Positions 46,479 through 55,866 of a stretch of DNA of 64,000 nt are shown in pieces. Source of the stretch: Flavobacterium sp. ACAM 123 (GTDB taxonomy: Bacteria > Bacteroidota > Bacteroidia > Flavobacteriales > Flavobacteriaceae). Under the pieces are notes generated by a model. The model was not told the DNA's origin. It made no database searches and saw nothing but the letters and a program-made list of their open reading frames with translations. The stretch is taken from NCBI RefSeq assembly GCF_000264055.1, contig NZ_AJXL01000003.1:1-64000 (forward strand), in the 5' to 3' direction. A program made the position numbers and the translations under genes. The number at the start of each line of letters is the position of its first letter. Position 1 is the first letter of the stretch.

Positions 46479-48071
46479 CTATTTATTGTTCAATAAATCC
46501 ATTAAATTCACATCATTTCCTAGTAAAATTTCGTTCGAATTGATTCGGCCTGCCGGTGTGTCATTTTCTAATTTCAATACTCCTCTAGGACATACTGCCG
46601 CGCAGATACCGCAACCTACACAGGAAGAACGAACAATGTTTTCTCCTTTTTCAGCATAACTACGAACATCGATTCCCATTTCACAATAGGTGGAGCAATT
46701 TCCACAAGAAATACATTGACCACCATTAGTGGTAATTCTAAATTTTGATAGTAAACGTTGTTGTAGTCCCAATATGGCAGCCATAGGGCAGCCAAAACGA
46801 CACCAAACACGATTTCCCATAATAGGATAGAAGCCTACGCCTACAACGCCACTAAAAGCGGCACCAATAGCAAAACCATACCATTCTCTTAACGAATTAC
46901 TGTCAATAAAAAGAATGTTTTGATTCCCTGAAAAATAATTAATTAATAAAGAAATGATAATAATGGCTACTAAGGAAAGCATAGTATAAATGGCATCTGT
47001 ATCTAATTCTTTTCGTTTAAATAGATATAAGGCTCCTGTAAAAACGATTAGGAAAATAACGATTCCCCAAATAAAATGGTCTTTAGTAACAAAACTCATT
47101 TCAGGATTATTAGATAAGAAAGAAAATACAACGGCAATGGTCATCACAAAGGAGAATACTAATACAGAGTGGATCATCCATCGTTCAATTTTCCAAGATG
47201 TGTCTGTCTTATTTGATAAATGTCTGTAACTATCACCAGCTGTTTCTGCCAAACCTCCACAACCACAAACCCAAGAACAGTACCAGCGTTTTCCATAGAA
47301 ATAGGTCAGTATAGGGGAGATGATGAAAATCATTGCTATTCCGAAAAACAACATGAACATTCCTAAATTCCCTCCTTCAAACATGTTTTTTAAGTGCCAT
47401 TCATTGAAAAAATAATAATTTAGAGGCCACATGTTTTTTAGATCCTTAGCGAAATAAGCTTTCTCCGGATTCAAGTTTTCTAAGATTTCAGGAATCAAAA
47501 AAGCAAATCCCAATTGAAAAAACATCACTGAAAGGGTACGAACCAACTGGTATTTATTATGAAGGTATTTTAAAATAAACTTATAGCCTAAACCCACAAT
47601 GGCAATGGTGTAGAGCGTGCCATATACAAACCATTGGCTAGCGGCTTTACCGTTTAAAATATAACTTAATGGATCAAAAAAGCCAACAATTCCTGTACTT
47701 TTTCCACCGTCTTGATTCAGTCCTAAGTATTCTGGATACCAGTACAAAACAATATAAAATGTAGTCAGTATAATTCCCATCATCCACGCCCAATTTCCTC
47801 TATTAGTGAAGTCTCTGTGCCATACACCATTATTTTTTATTCCTTGTGGCTTGTTGAGATAGGTTCGATTAGCATATACCACAATACCCGCGAAAATGGA
47901 TAGGATAGAACCTGCTAACCAAAATCCTTTGTTGGGGAAAGAGACATTAAATAAGGCTAGTGTCATAATGAAGAGGCCAAGTAATCCAAGTGTAATCCCT
48001 AATTTCTGGATTCCATCCATCTGTATGTTGTCATGAGAGGCGATGGAAATATTGTCAATTGATTTGCTCAT
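46479..48071 (-). CDS. NapH/NosR-like membrane-bound 4Fe-4S protein
   Basis: About 530 residues from ATG 48071; a longer reading would overlap the upstream gene. It has ten or so hydrophobic segments, cysteine motifs WYCSWVCGCGG and VWCRFGCPM (the CX3CP type of NapH/NosR/CcoG proteins), and two C-terminal ferredoxin clusters, CISCGNCSTYCEMG and CVGCGICAAVCPRG. It transfers electrons across or along the inner membrane. It starts 1 bp from the stop of the FAD oxidoreductase gene, so they probably act together. What final acceptor they serve is unknown; the neighbours are glycosyltransferases, not denitrification genes. Confidence 0.85.
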   Translation of the reverse strand: MSKSIDNISIASHDNIQMDGIQKLGITLGLLGLFIMTLALFNVSFPNKGFWLAGSILSIFAGIVVYANRTYLNKPQGIKNNGVWHRDFTNRGNWAWMMGIILTTFYIVLYWYPEYLGLNQDGGKSTGIVGFFDPLSYILNGKAASQWFVYGTLYTIAIVGLGYKFILKYLHNKYQLVRTLSVMFFQLGFAFLIPEILENLNPEKAYFAKDLKNMWPLNYYFFNEWHLKNMFEGGNLGMFMLFFGIAMIFIISPILTYFYGKRWYCSWVCGCGGLAETAGDSYRHLSNKTDTSWKIERWMIHSVLVFSFVMTIAVVFSFLSNNPEMSFVTKDHFIWGIVIFLIVFTGALYLFKRKELDTDAIYTMLSLVAIIIISLLINYFSGNQNILFIDSNSLREWYGFAIGAAFSGVVGVGFYPIMGNRVWCRFGCPMAAILGLQQRLLSKFRITTNGGQCISCGNCSTYCEMGIDVRSYAEKGENIVRSSCVGCGICAAVCPRGVLKLENDTPAGRINSNEILLGNDVNLMDLLNNK

Positions 48072-48072
48072 T

Positions 48073-49368
48073 TTATATTGTTTTTGCGATAACGAATTGG
48101 TTATTAAATTGTTTTTGAATTTCTTTTTCGTGGGACTTGAAAAACTCGGGATCAAAATTAGCTGTTGCCAAATGATTAATGACGTAATCCACTGTTTCTT
48201 GGTTGGTTAGGACTTTGTCAAAGAACTCATGTCGCATGCGTATCCCAAAAGTATTGATGCCTAAAAAAGTACGGTCGTTTTTGTCAAATGAAACACGGAT
48301 TGCTTTTTTACCTGAGTGATGTTCCCAGTAAAACTGTTCCTCATTTTGCTTGGCTTTAGCCCAAACCCATCCGTAGTTTTGGTATTCTATGTCTAAAAAT
48401 TTAGCTGAATTGAACCAATGTCCAGGCTGATAAGCGGTAGGCGTTCCAGTTAGGGTTTGCGACAATACTTCTCCCATCATTCTACCTGTATACCAAACGG
48501 CTTCTATTGGCCTGCGTAAATCAATGGCTTCATGTTGCTCAGCACAGTCCCCAATGGCATAAATATCTTTGATATTTGTTTCTAAGAAACGATTCACTTT
48601 GATTCCTTTTCCTAATTCAATACCTGAGTCTTTTAAGAAAGCAATATTAGGAGAGACACCTGCTGTTAAACCAACAATTTCGCAATCGATGGTCTCTCCT
48701 TTATCGGTAACGACTGCTTTGGCATGTCCTTTTTCATCTGAAATAATTTCTACTAAATTCGTATCTAACCTTAAATCAATGTTATGCTCTAGAATATGGC
48801 GGTTAATCATTTGGCTTTCGCCAAAAGGCAAAACTCCATCCCAAAAACTTTTTTCACGGATTAGGAAAGTGACAGGGATATTGCGGGAACTTAGCATTTC
48901 AGCTAACTCAATACCAATTAAACCACCACCTACTATTACAGCATGCTTTGTGGTAGGTGCCCAGCGCTCTAAAGCTTCTAAATCCTGCTTGTGATAAAGA
49001 CCAGTTACACCTTGTAAATCTTGTCCCGGCCAACCGTATTTATTAGGTTTTGAACCTGTCGCCAGCACTAATTTATCAAAAGCTATCTTTTCATTATTGT
49101 CTAGTAAAATTTCCTTTGATGCCGGAACTACAGTGCTAACTAATCCTTGAACCAGATTAATCTTATTTTTTTTCCAAAAATTATTTTCATAGGATTGTGT
49201 GTGCTCAAATTTCATGTGCCCCATAAACACGTACATCAAAGCGGTACGAGAAAAGAAAAATTCAGTTTCTGAAGAGACAATAGTAATTTTTGAATCTGAT
49301 TTTTTTCGAATGTGTCGCGCAAGCGTAACTCCAGCAATTCCGTTACCTATTATCACAATATGTTCCAT
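48073..49368 (-). CDS. FAD-dependent NAD(P)H oxidoreductase
   Basis: About 431 residues from ATG 49368. It starts HIVIIGNGIAGVTLARHI (FAD GxGxxG), has AVIVGGGLIGIELAEML (NAD(P)H GxGxxG) and DIYAIGDCAEQ (FAD, near 290). Overall it resembles nitrite-reductase-type or rubredoxin-reductase pyridine nucleotide-disulfide oxidoreductases without the redox disulfide. It is the first gene of the minus-strand locus and directly upstream of the Fe-S membrane protein, so it probably feeds it electrons from NAD(P)H. Cytoplasmic. Confidence 0.85.
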   Translation of the reverse strand: MEHIVIIGNGIAGVTLARHIRKKSDSKITIVSSETEFFFSRTALMYVFMGHMKFEHTQSYENNFWKKNKINLVQGLVSTVVPASKEILLDNNEKIAFDKLVLATGSKPNKYGWPGQDLQGVTGLYHKQDLEALERWAPTTKHAVIVGGGLIGIELAEMLSSRNIPVTFLIREKSFWDGVLPFGESQMINRHILEHNIDLRLDTNLVEIISDEKGHAKAVVTDKGETIDCEIVGLTAGVSPNIAFLKDSGIELGKGIKVNRFLETNIKDIYAIGDCAEQHEAIDLRRPIEAVWYTGRMMGEVLSQTLTGTPTAYQPGHWFNSAKFLDIEYQNYGWVWAKAKQNEEQFYWEHHSGKKAIRVSFDKNDRTFLGINTFGIRMRHEFFDKVLTNQETVDYVINHLATANFDPEFFKSHEKEIQKQFNNQFVIAKTI

Positions 49369-49560
49369 ATAAAATGAATTTATTCGTTTTGTATTCAATA
49401 AAAAGAGACTCGATTGACTCTAAAGTTAAGCATTTAATGCGATTATGTTTTAAGTATAGTCGAGGAAAACAGCGTGTTTTAAAGCTTGGTTGAATTTATA
49501 GCATAACATTATTATAGTATATAAAAACTACAGTTAGTTTAAAATCAGCGCATAAACATT

Positions 49561-50316
49561 CTATTTCGTTTTAAAATCAGTTGCGGGTACAAAATAATCA
49601 TCATCTGCTTTAATAAATTTAATATCGGTAAGGGTTGCATGCCCTAATTCATCTGTTAGTCCTTTTCCATCTTGCCATGCCCAGAAAACCCATTTAGTAG
49701 CAATGGGAACACCGTCAACGTCTTTGTATTCTAAATATTGAATCGCGTGCGGATTTTTCTCTGCGGCTTCTTTACCTGAATTTAGCGTTACAATATAAGC
49801 TGCTTTTTCAAGTAAATTTGTCGTTTTATCGGCATAAACTACATACCAATCATCTGGTGCATCGCCAGTTCCTGATTTAAATGTTAGCTTTTCTGTTAGG
49901 TAATTTGCAGCGTCTTTTTCTTTATTATCGTATTCATTCCATATCGTTCCTGGATCACTTAATTTGTGAGGGAAAAGGAAAAAATATTCCCAAGTAAAAG
50001 CATCAAAACGAACGGATTCTTCATTTGGAATAGTGGAAGAATAGAATACTTTATCTTGGTCAAAAATAATTTTCGCACCATTTTTATACTCAATGACTCC
50101 TTTAGTAGAGTTAGTAAGTATTGTGAATTTTGCATCCATTCTTTCTGTACCTCCAAACTCTAATTTAAGATTAAATTGTACGGCTTCTTGAGCTAAAAAT
50201 TCAGCTTTATGATGTGCTTTTTCAACTTTGTCCGTAAATTTTAAGTTCTCTTCATTCGATTTACACCCTATAAGTGTAAGAATGGATGCGGTTAGAGCTA
50301 GGGCAATTTTTTTCAT
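49561..50316 (-). CDS. DUF6503 family lipoprotein
   Basis: A 251-residue protein with a lipoprotein signal (MKKIALALTASILTLIGC, C18). The mature region contains KVEKAHHKAEFLAQEAVQFNLKLEFGG, FTWEYFFLFPHKLSDPGT and a C-terminal DFKTK. Layout fits DUF6503, lipoproteins of unknown role that are common in Flavobacteriia and have a LolA-like pattern (long antiparallel sheet). Monocistronic, 192 bp upstream of the FAD oxidoreductase gene's start side; a joint function is not shown. Confidence 0.7.
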   Translation of the reverse strand: MKKIALALTASILTLIGCKSNEENLKFTDKVEKAHHKAEFLAQEAVQFNLKLEFGGTERMDAKFTILTNSTKGVIEYKNGAKIIFDQDKVFYSSTIPNEESVRFDAFTWEYFFLFPHKLSDPGTIWNEYDNKEKDAANYLTEKLTFKSGTGDAPDDWYVVYADKTTNLLEKAAYIVTLNSGKEAAEKNPHAIQYLEYKDVDGVPIATKWVFWAWQDGKGLTDELGHATLTDIKFIKADDDYFVPATDFKTK

Positions 50317-50725
50317 TATGGATTGTTTATTTATTGTCTGGGTTCAAGTTTAAAGGGTAACTTTTTAATTAGACATTTAACAATAAGTTTGTTCAATTGT
50401 GACTTTGTACTTTAGTCTTAGCAAATATAGTTTTAATTGTAGCGACAGTTTTAAACAGATGTTAATTTTTTAGTACTAATTTTTAATTCTGCTTTTGTTC
50501 GAAACTTTGATATAGCTACTATAGTGATAGTAGCAAACCATGGTTTTAAGAACGTTTTTATTCAGTATATAAATAGTTTCATTTTTATGCTGTTTTAAGT
50601 AAGTTCTTCAAGTTTTATTTAAATAAAAAATTTTAAAAACAAAAACAGTTACAAAACGATTTTGTAACTGTTATGCTAATAAACTAAAAATCAGATATTA
50701 GTTATTCAGAAGTAATAAAAAGTGA
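50317..50725. other. Intergenic region with terminator
   Basis: A 409-bp AT-rich stretch between same-strand genes. It contains the promoter side of the DUF6503 gene and a strong terminator for the fasciclin operon at 50644-50672. Nothing else recognised. Confidence 0.5.
50644..50672 (-). terminator. Terminator of fasciclin/beta-barrel operon
   Basis: A perfect 13-bp stem (AACAGTTACAAAA 50644-50656 with TTTTGTAACTGTT 50660-50672) with loop CGA. On the minus strand the stem is followed by a T-rich run, 54 bp after the fasciclin gene stop. Confidence 0.85.
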
Positions 50726-51685
50726 TTATGGTAATAAAACTTTATCTATTATGTGTACAACTCCATTACTACATTGAATATCTGGAATTACCATATTTGC
50801 AGGTGTTGTAATTCCATTACTTTTTATTGTAAAAGCGCCGTTTAAAAAAGGACTATACGTTAAGTCACCACCTCCGGCTGTTGCGGCAGTAGTACCCGTC
50901 TGCTCCGAAGTAAATTTACCTCCTCCAATGGCGTGATTCAATAAAATAGTTCTTAAAGTACTTGCGTCAGTAGCTGTAACATCTGCTACTGTTTTAAATC
51001 CTAGCGCTTTAAATGCAGCGTCCGTTGGTGCATAGATGGTAAAGTTCGCGTTTGGATCTGACAGGGTAGGAGCTAAACCAGATTTTACAACCGCTGCAAC
51101 TAAGAAAGTCAGTTCTGGGGTTTTAAAAACTTTAGCATCTTTTAATAATATCGCCGATGCAACAATGTCAACACCAGTAGCAATCATTACCTTATCAATA
51201 GCATGAACAATTCCATTACTAGCCTTCACATCTGTTAGGATAATTTTTGAACCGTTAATATACAAATCATTTCCTCTACTGATAAAACGTCTAGGAATAG
51301 TTAATGCTGACGTTGATGTTCCTCCATTCGCTATTTGACTTGAAGGTAAATCACCATTAGAAACATGGTACAATAGTGTGGTTGTTAAAAAACTATTTTG
51401 TAACGCGCCTAAACTACCAGCGTTTACTAAACCTAATCTTGCAAAAGCATCATTTGTAGGTGCAAAAACAGTATAATGTCCTGAAGGGTCATTTGGGTTG
51501 CTGTTGCTTAAAACGCCTACTACGCCACCTTGCACTGCTGCTCCTTCAAGCGTACTGAAATTTGGATTTGCAACGGCAATACCAGCAATACTCGGTGTTT
51601 CATCTTTATATTCTGTGTCACAAGAAACAATAGTTCCTATTAGAGTTAATGCTAAAAGAGCACTTTTTATATTTATGTTTTTCAT
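50726..51685 (-). CDS. Fasciclin (FAS1) domain lipoprotein
   Basis: A 319-residue lipoprotein (lipobox ending IVSC, C22) with two FAS1 domains. Each shows the FAS1 H1 and H2 motifs: GHYTVFAPTNDAFARLG and GIVHAIDKVM in the first, NFTIYAPTDAAFKALG and GVVHIIDKVLLP in the second. FAS1 domains mediate adhesion and interaction with carbohydrates or membranes. It lies 17 bp downstream of an outer-membrane barrel gene and ends in a strong terminator, so the two form one operon, probably a surface adhesion or binding pair. Confidence 0.92.
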   Translation of the reverse strand: MKNINIKSALLALTLIGTIVSCDTEYKDETPSIAGIAVANPNFSTLEGAAVQGGVVGVLSNSNPNDPSGHYTVFAPTNDAFARLGLVNAGSLGALQNSFLTTTLLYHVSNGDLPSSQIANGGTSTSALTIPRRFISRGNDLYINGSKIILTDVKASNGIVHAIDKVMIATGVDIVASAILLKDAKVFKTPELTFLVAAVVKSGLAPTLSDPNANFTIYAPTDAAFKALGFKTVADVTATDASTLRTILLNHAIGGGKFTSEQTGTTAATAGGGDLTYSPFLNGAFTIKSNGITTPANMVIPDIQCSNGVVHIIDKVLLP

Positions 51686-51702
51686 TTTGTTTGCTTTTTT
51701 GA

Positions 51703-52587
51703 TTAAAATTTATAAGTTACTCCACCGTAATAACCTGTAGCTTTTCCTATGTTTCTACCTGCTACTAAGGTACTAGCTCCTGCAGAAACTCCTAAATCTT
51801 TGTAAACGGGTGTGTACAAGTTTAGACCTACTTTTGTGTAATTTACCTTTGTGATGGGGAAAAAACCAGCAAAACCTTCGCCAAAAATATCTACTCCACC
51901 TGTAGATTTCTGGTTAGCAATGAAAGCATCACCATAAAATAATCTCGCGGCATAACCTACTTTCAATTCTGTTGCATAAGAATTAGGAACCTCATTTGAA
52001 GCATAATTTCCTGCTAATTGTGCTGAAGCAAAAACTCCTGAATTCGTTCTGAACATTGCCATTCCAGTTGTACTCACTGTAGTGCTTCTATTTCCAATAG
52101 CAATAATGGATTGAAAACCTTCTTCAACTTTATAATTACTAAGTGGTGTTTTTAAACCTAAAGCACCAATAAGGCGTAATGAAGAGGAACCGAAATCAAA
52201 GTTAAACGGACTATATTTAACAAATACAGATACATCTTGAAGACCTTTTCTTTCGTTTTCTAAATTTAGATTTGTTAATACTTCTCGAGTTGCATTTCCT
52301 TTTGCAGTTATGTATGGTAATACAACCACGACATCGACTTGGTCACTAATTCCATAAGTTGCATAGATTGATTTGCTGTATACTTCTGTTTCGTTGAAAA
52401 CAGGAACTCCATTTACTTTTTCTGGAATAAAATAGACTTCATCGTATTTTTCTGCACTGAAAGAAAGAGAAACGCTTCCTTTACCTTTCCCTTGCATGAA
52501 GCCACTGATAGGGCTTTGCGAAAAAGCAGTACTAACACATCCTAATGTGGTTACTGCTAAAACTAAGAGTAATTGTTTTTTAATCAT
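51703..52587 (-). CDS. Outer-membrane beta-barrel protein
   Basis: A 294-residue exported protein: a signal peptide of about 23 residues (MIKKQLLLVLAVTTLGCVSTAFS) then alternating strands typical of a 12-14-stranded barrel, ending in GYYGGVTYKF with terminal Phe. The segment SDQVDVVVVLPYITAKG resembles the transporter/phenol-degradation barrel family (PF13557-like), but the call is by pattern only. First gene of the pair with the fasciclin lipoprotein, which may bind to it at the cell surface. Confidence 0.75.
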   Translation of the reverse strand: MIKKQLLLVLAVTTLGCVSTAFSQSPISGFMQGKGKGSVSLSFSAEKYDEVYFIPEKVNGVPVFNETEVYSKSIYATYGISDQVDVVVVLPYITAKGNATREVLTNLNLENERKGLQDVSVFVKYSPFNFDFGSSSLRLIGALGLKTPLSNYKVEEGFQSIIAIGNRSTTVSTTGMAMFRTNSGVFASAQLAGNYASNEVPNSYATELKVGYAARLFYGDAFIANQKSTGGVDIFGEGFAGFFPITKVNYTKVGLNLYTPVYKDLGVSAGASTLVAGRNIGKATGYYGGVTYKF

Positions 52588-52806
52588 AATATTTAATTTT
52601 TTTTGTTTTGAAGTTCTAATTTATTTACGAAAAAAGAAATCTAGTTGGTTTTTTTTTAAAATTAAATTAAAATTAATTTTCAATACATAATTCTGTATTT
52701 AAAGTAGTTAGCTACTTTAAATATTTTTTTTGGTGGAATTTAAAAGTGGTAAACAGCGTTTATTTTGTTTTTATGAAGTCAGATTTGATTTTATAGTAAC
52801 AGCTAT

Positions 52807-53499
52807 TTAAAGGATATTCTTTCTATAATACTGTAACATACTTGCAGTAGAATGGCCTAATCTTCGTTTAAGATGAATGATGGTAAAATGGTATTGCAGA
52901 CGCCAAACCCCATTTTGGTGGTACCTTCTGGCCGAAGTAATTATGTAATTAGGAAGGACAACAAATTGTTTTTTGGAGTAAAGCCTGGAAATAATTTCGT
53001 TGTCCTCATAAATGATGAATTTCTCATCAAATCCTTCGAGCTCTTTAAATAATTCGTTTGTTATAAATAGCGATTGATCTCCGCCACGGCAGGAAATATG
53101 ATTGAAGCGAGTGAACCACTGTGAAATTATTAAAACAGGATGTCTATAATCAAATTTCATTCTGAAGCATCCCGCTTGATTCCCTTTTTGAATGGCATTA
53201 TTGATGATACGGTCAAAATACGGCGGAGGCAAACTGTCAGAATGTAAAAAATAGATAATGTTTCCAGTTGCAGCTTTGGCACCCACATTCATTTGGATGG
53301 CTCTTCCTTTTTCTGATTTAATTAATGTTACATTGTGATTTATTCCTATTTTTTCTTGAGAGCCATCGGTGCTACCTCCATCTACGACTATTATCTCCAT
53401 TGCGTCTTTATGGAGGACGCAATTTTTGAGATGAGATAATAGCTTTTCGATACTGTCTACTTCATTAAAAACGGGTATTACTACGGAAATTTTATTCAT
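52807..53499 (-). CDS. TIGR04283 family glycosyltransferase
   Basis: A 230-residue GT2 enzyme of the TIGR04283 type (rSAM/selenodomain-associated transferase 2), recorded in arsenosugar biosynthesis clusters. Motifs are ISVVIPVFNEVDSIEKLL, VDGGSTDGS, FLHSDSLPPPYF (DxD-like HSD), RGGDQSLFITN and a late YHQNGVWRLQ. Function inferred: transfer of a sugar from a nucleotide sugar. Its start overlaps the DUF547 stop by 8 bp. Confidence 0.85.
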   Translation of the reverse strand: MNKISVVIPVFNEVDSIEKLLSHLKNCVLHKDAMEIIVVDGGSTDGSQEKIGINHNVTLIKSEKGRAIQMNVGAKAATGNIIYFLHSDSLPPPYFDRIINNAIQKGNQAGCFRMKFDYRHPVLIISQWFTRFNHISCRGGDQSLFITNELFKELEGFDEKFIIYEDNEIISRLYSKKQFVVLPNYIITSARRYHQNGVWRLQYHFTIIHLKRRLGHSTASMLQYYRKNIL

Positions 53500-54250
53500 T
53501 CAAATTCCAATTGTACTCTTTGTAGTTTATTTTTGCAGAACTATTGATTTTAACGGCGCTATACTGGTTTAAAAAATCAATAACGGACCCTTTAGTCTTG
53601 AAATCTCCTTCAAACCAGTCAAATATTTTTGAGATTTCAATTTTATTTGATGTGATGGTATTCTTTGTTTTATCATTAATAAAACTTTTTGCCACTGTTG
53701 CTAATTGTTGGTTTAATTTCGCTTCAGTATAAGCTTCATTTAGTAGGTTAGGACAAGAAAAAGAAGCGCAATTTATGGCAAAATGAATTCTTGGCTCACT
53801 CATTTTTCGGAGGATTTCATGTTCGATTTCCTCTAAGCTATATTTTTTATTTCCTAAGGAAAAGAATTTTTTACCCCAAGGATCATTGATGTCCTTGATA
53901 CTTTTAGTTGGATAATTGTCTACAATTAATTTTACTGTGTAAGCATTGTAAGCATTGATCCAATAAGCAAGTGTAGCATTTTTAGACCATGATTTAGTAG
54001 GTACATTTGCAGATAACTCATTGAGATATGCTTGCAACTGCTTACTATCTTTTTGAAAGGCTTTATAATTTACATTTCCACTTCTAGAAACATTTTTTTT
54101 CAGTAGCGCATCCCATTTGGCATGATTCATACTCTGAGCTACTTCGTTGGTAGTCTGTTGGTCTGCTCCATCGGGAACCATTGACTTGTTATTATTATTT
54201 GCACAAGAAAGTAGTGGTAATAAGATGAGAGCTAGAAAATATTTTTTCAT
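53492..54250 (-). CDS. DUF547 lipoprotein
   Basis: A 252-residue lipoprotein (MKKYFLALILLPLLSC, C16) with a DUF547 domain. Typical motifs are ATLAYWINAYNAYTVKLIVDNYP, HFAINCASFSCPNLLNEAYT (the conserved cysteine pair) and KIFDWFEGDF. DUF547 has a papain-like fold in some predictions, with the cysteine possibly catalytic, but no activity is established. It sits between glycosyltransferase and sterol-desaturase genes; in flavobacteria this order recurs with TIGR04282/04283 genes. Confidence 0.85.
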   Translation of the reverse strand: MKKYFLALILLPLLSCANNNNKSMVPDGADQQTTNEVAQSMNHAKWDALLKKNVSRSGNVNYKAFQKDSKQLQAYLNELSANVPTKSWSKNATLAYWINAYNAYTVKLIVDNYPTKSIKDINDPWGKKFFSLGNKKYSLEEIEHEILRKMSEPRIHFAINCASFSCPNLLNEAYTEAKLNQQLATVAKSFINDKTKNTITSNKIEISKIFDWFEGDFKTKGSVIDFLNQYSAVKINSSAKINYKEYNWNLNE

Positions 54251-54314
54251 CGTTTCTGTTTTTTAAATTACATAATTATAGACGGCGGTTAAAGTTGTTC
54301 CTGACAAAAAAAGA

Positions 54315-55184
54315 TTATTTTAAGGGATAAAATTCTTGTTTGATAAAATCGTTCGGGAATTCGTTTTCATCGTCAAAACCAAGTTCGATATCTCTTCCGT
54401 CTGTAGGGATGTAGTTGGTTTTAAAAATATAATCCCATACACTTAACGAAATTCCGAAGTTGACTCCATATTTGTTTGGCATTTTTTTACTGTGATGCCA
54501 AATATGCATTTTGGGATTGTTGAATATGTATTTTAAAAAACCGTAGTCCCAACCTACGTTAGCATGGTTTAGATGGCCTATAGCTATCGTGATAAAATGT
54601 ACAATAAACACAGCCTGAAGGTTCACACCTCCAATAAGAATAATGGGAATATAGAGTACTGATTTGTAAACAAGAGGTTCCATCCAGTTGTATCTAAAAT
54701 GTGCGGCAAACCCCATTTCTTTCACGCTGTGGTGTGTTTTATGTATATTCCATAAAAAAGGAATCGTGTGTAATAAGCGATGTACATTCCATTGAATGAA
54801 ATCACTAATTATGAAGAATAAAAATAAAGCTAAGGGTTTTGATAATTCCGATATCGAAAAGAGCTGAATGGACATTAATTCGAGCCCAAATAACTGAAGT
54901 ATATCATTAATAAACTGTTCCGTTACATTAGACAGTGCAATAAGAAGAACTAAATTGAGTAAGAAAAAATTGAAAAAAAGATAAAATAAATCCAGCCAGA
55001 AATCTTTACGCAAGATGGCTTGTTGTTTTCGCCACGGAAACACAATTTCCAGCAGCCAGACCACTAATGAAATGGCGATTAATCCATAAAAATAGTTGTC
55101 CCAGTTCCAGTATAAAATTTCGTTTTTTAGATAATTTAAATAACCGCTGTAGGAATTCAGTAATATGTCAATGTATTTTTCCAT
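54315..55184 (-). CDS. Sterol desaturase / fatty acid hydroxylase family protein
   Basis: A 289-residue membrane protein of the fatty-acid hydroxylase superfamily. The di-iron histidine boxes are visible: HRLLH, HKTHH, HLNHAN and HIWHHSKKM. Five or so hydrophobic segments precede and separate them. It should use O2 and a reduced donor to hydroxylate or desaturate a lipid at the inner membrane. Because bacteria here lack sterols, a fatty acyl, carotenoid or glycolipid chain is more likely. Neighbours are a DUF547 lipoprotein and a TIGR04282 glycosyltransferase. Confidence 0.87.
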   Translation of the reverse strand: MEKYIDILLNSYSGYLNYLKNEILYWNWDNYFYGLIAISLVVWLLEIVFPWRKQQAILRKDFWLDLFYLFFNFFLLNLVLLIALSNVTEQFINDILQLFGLELMSIQLFSISELSKPLALFLFFIISDFIQWNVHRLLHTIPFLWNIHKTHHSVKEMGFAAHFRYNWMEPLVYKSVLYIPIILIGGVNLQAVFIVHFITIAIGHLNHANVGWDYGFLKYIFNNPKMHIWHHSKKMPNKYGVNFGISLSVWDYIFKTNYIPTDGRDIELGFDDENEFPNDFIKQEFYPLK

Positions 55185-55227
55185 TTTTGGTAAGCAATTG
55201 TTTTTGTGATTCTTTGTTTTTCAACGT

Positions 55228-55866
55228 TTAAAGCATTTTTTTTAATCGTTCTTGTTTCATGTCTAATTTTAATTTGGCCACATTGTAAGAACTTCGCTTT
55301 AAGTCTGCAAAGGTATCGATATCATTTAAAGTTTCAACAAGGCAAACGTTCTGACCTTCTAAATTCTTCATGGTCGCTTTAAAGACTGTATCTGTTCCCC
55401 AGTCTTTATTTTTGAAAAGAAGAGGGTTGGGTTTTTTTAGTCCCAATAGATAATAACCACCATCTTCTGCAGGTCCTATTGCGACGTCATGTGTTACTAA
55501 CTTATCGAAAGCAGTCTCAATAATACTCGATTTTAAATCAAATAAGTCACTGCCAACGATGATACACTGTTCATACCCCATTTCAAAAAGAATTTCAAAT
55601 GCATCGTGCATCCGTTGTCCTAAATCACTATTGGTTTGTAGCTTTTTTTGATAGTATTCTTCAGACCAAATATCATTTTCAGTTATGGCGGTATCATAAA
55701 AAACAAATTTATCGCAGTTGATAAGATGTGTTTCAATCATTGTATGCAAAAGCAAATCGTTGTAAACAACCAACGCTTTTTCGTTGCCAATTGTTTTCGC
55801 TAGTCTTGTTTTTACTTTCCCTAATTCAGGATTACGGATGAAAATAAGTATTGCATCAGTTTTCAT
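55228..55866 (-). CDS. TIGR04282 family glycosyltransferase (DUF2064)
   Basis: A 212-residue protein with the DUF2064/TIGR04282 pattern: IFIRNPELGKVKTRLAKTIG at the N-terminus, IIVGSDLFDL (the GTD-x-x-x-L site), GPAEDGGYYLLGLKKP, and WGTDTVFKATM. It belongs to the GT-A nucleotidyl-sugar fold and is recorded in arsenosugar clusters together with TIGR04283. It overlaps the rhodanese gene by 11 bp. This is the canonical version, unlike the divergent copy at 30.3 kb. Confidence 0.87.
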   Translation of the reverse strand: MKTDAILIFIRNPELGKVKTRLAKTIGNEKALVVYNDLLLHTMIETHLINCDKFVFYDTAITENDIWSEEYYQKKLQTNSDLGQRMHDAFEILFEMGYEQCIIVGSDLFDLKSSIIETAFDKLVTHDVAIGPAEDGGYYLLGLKKPNPLLFKNKDWGTDTVFKATMKNLEGQNVCLVETLNDIDTFADLKRSSYNVAKLKLDMKQERLKKML

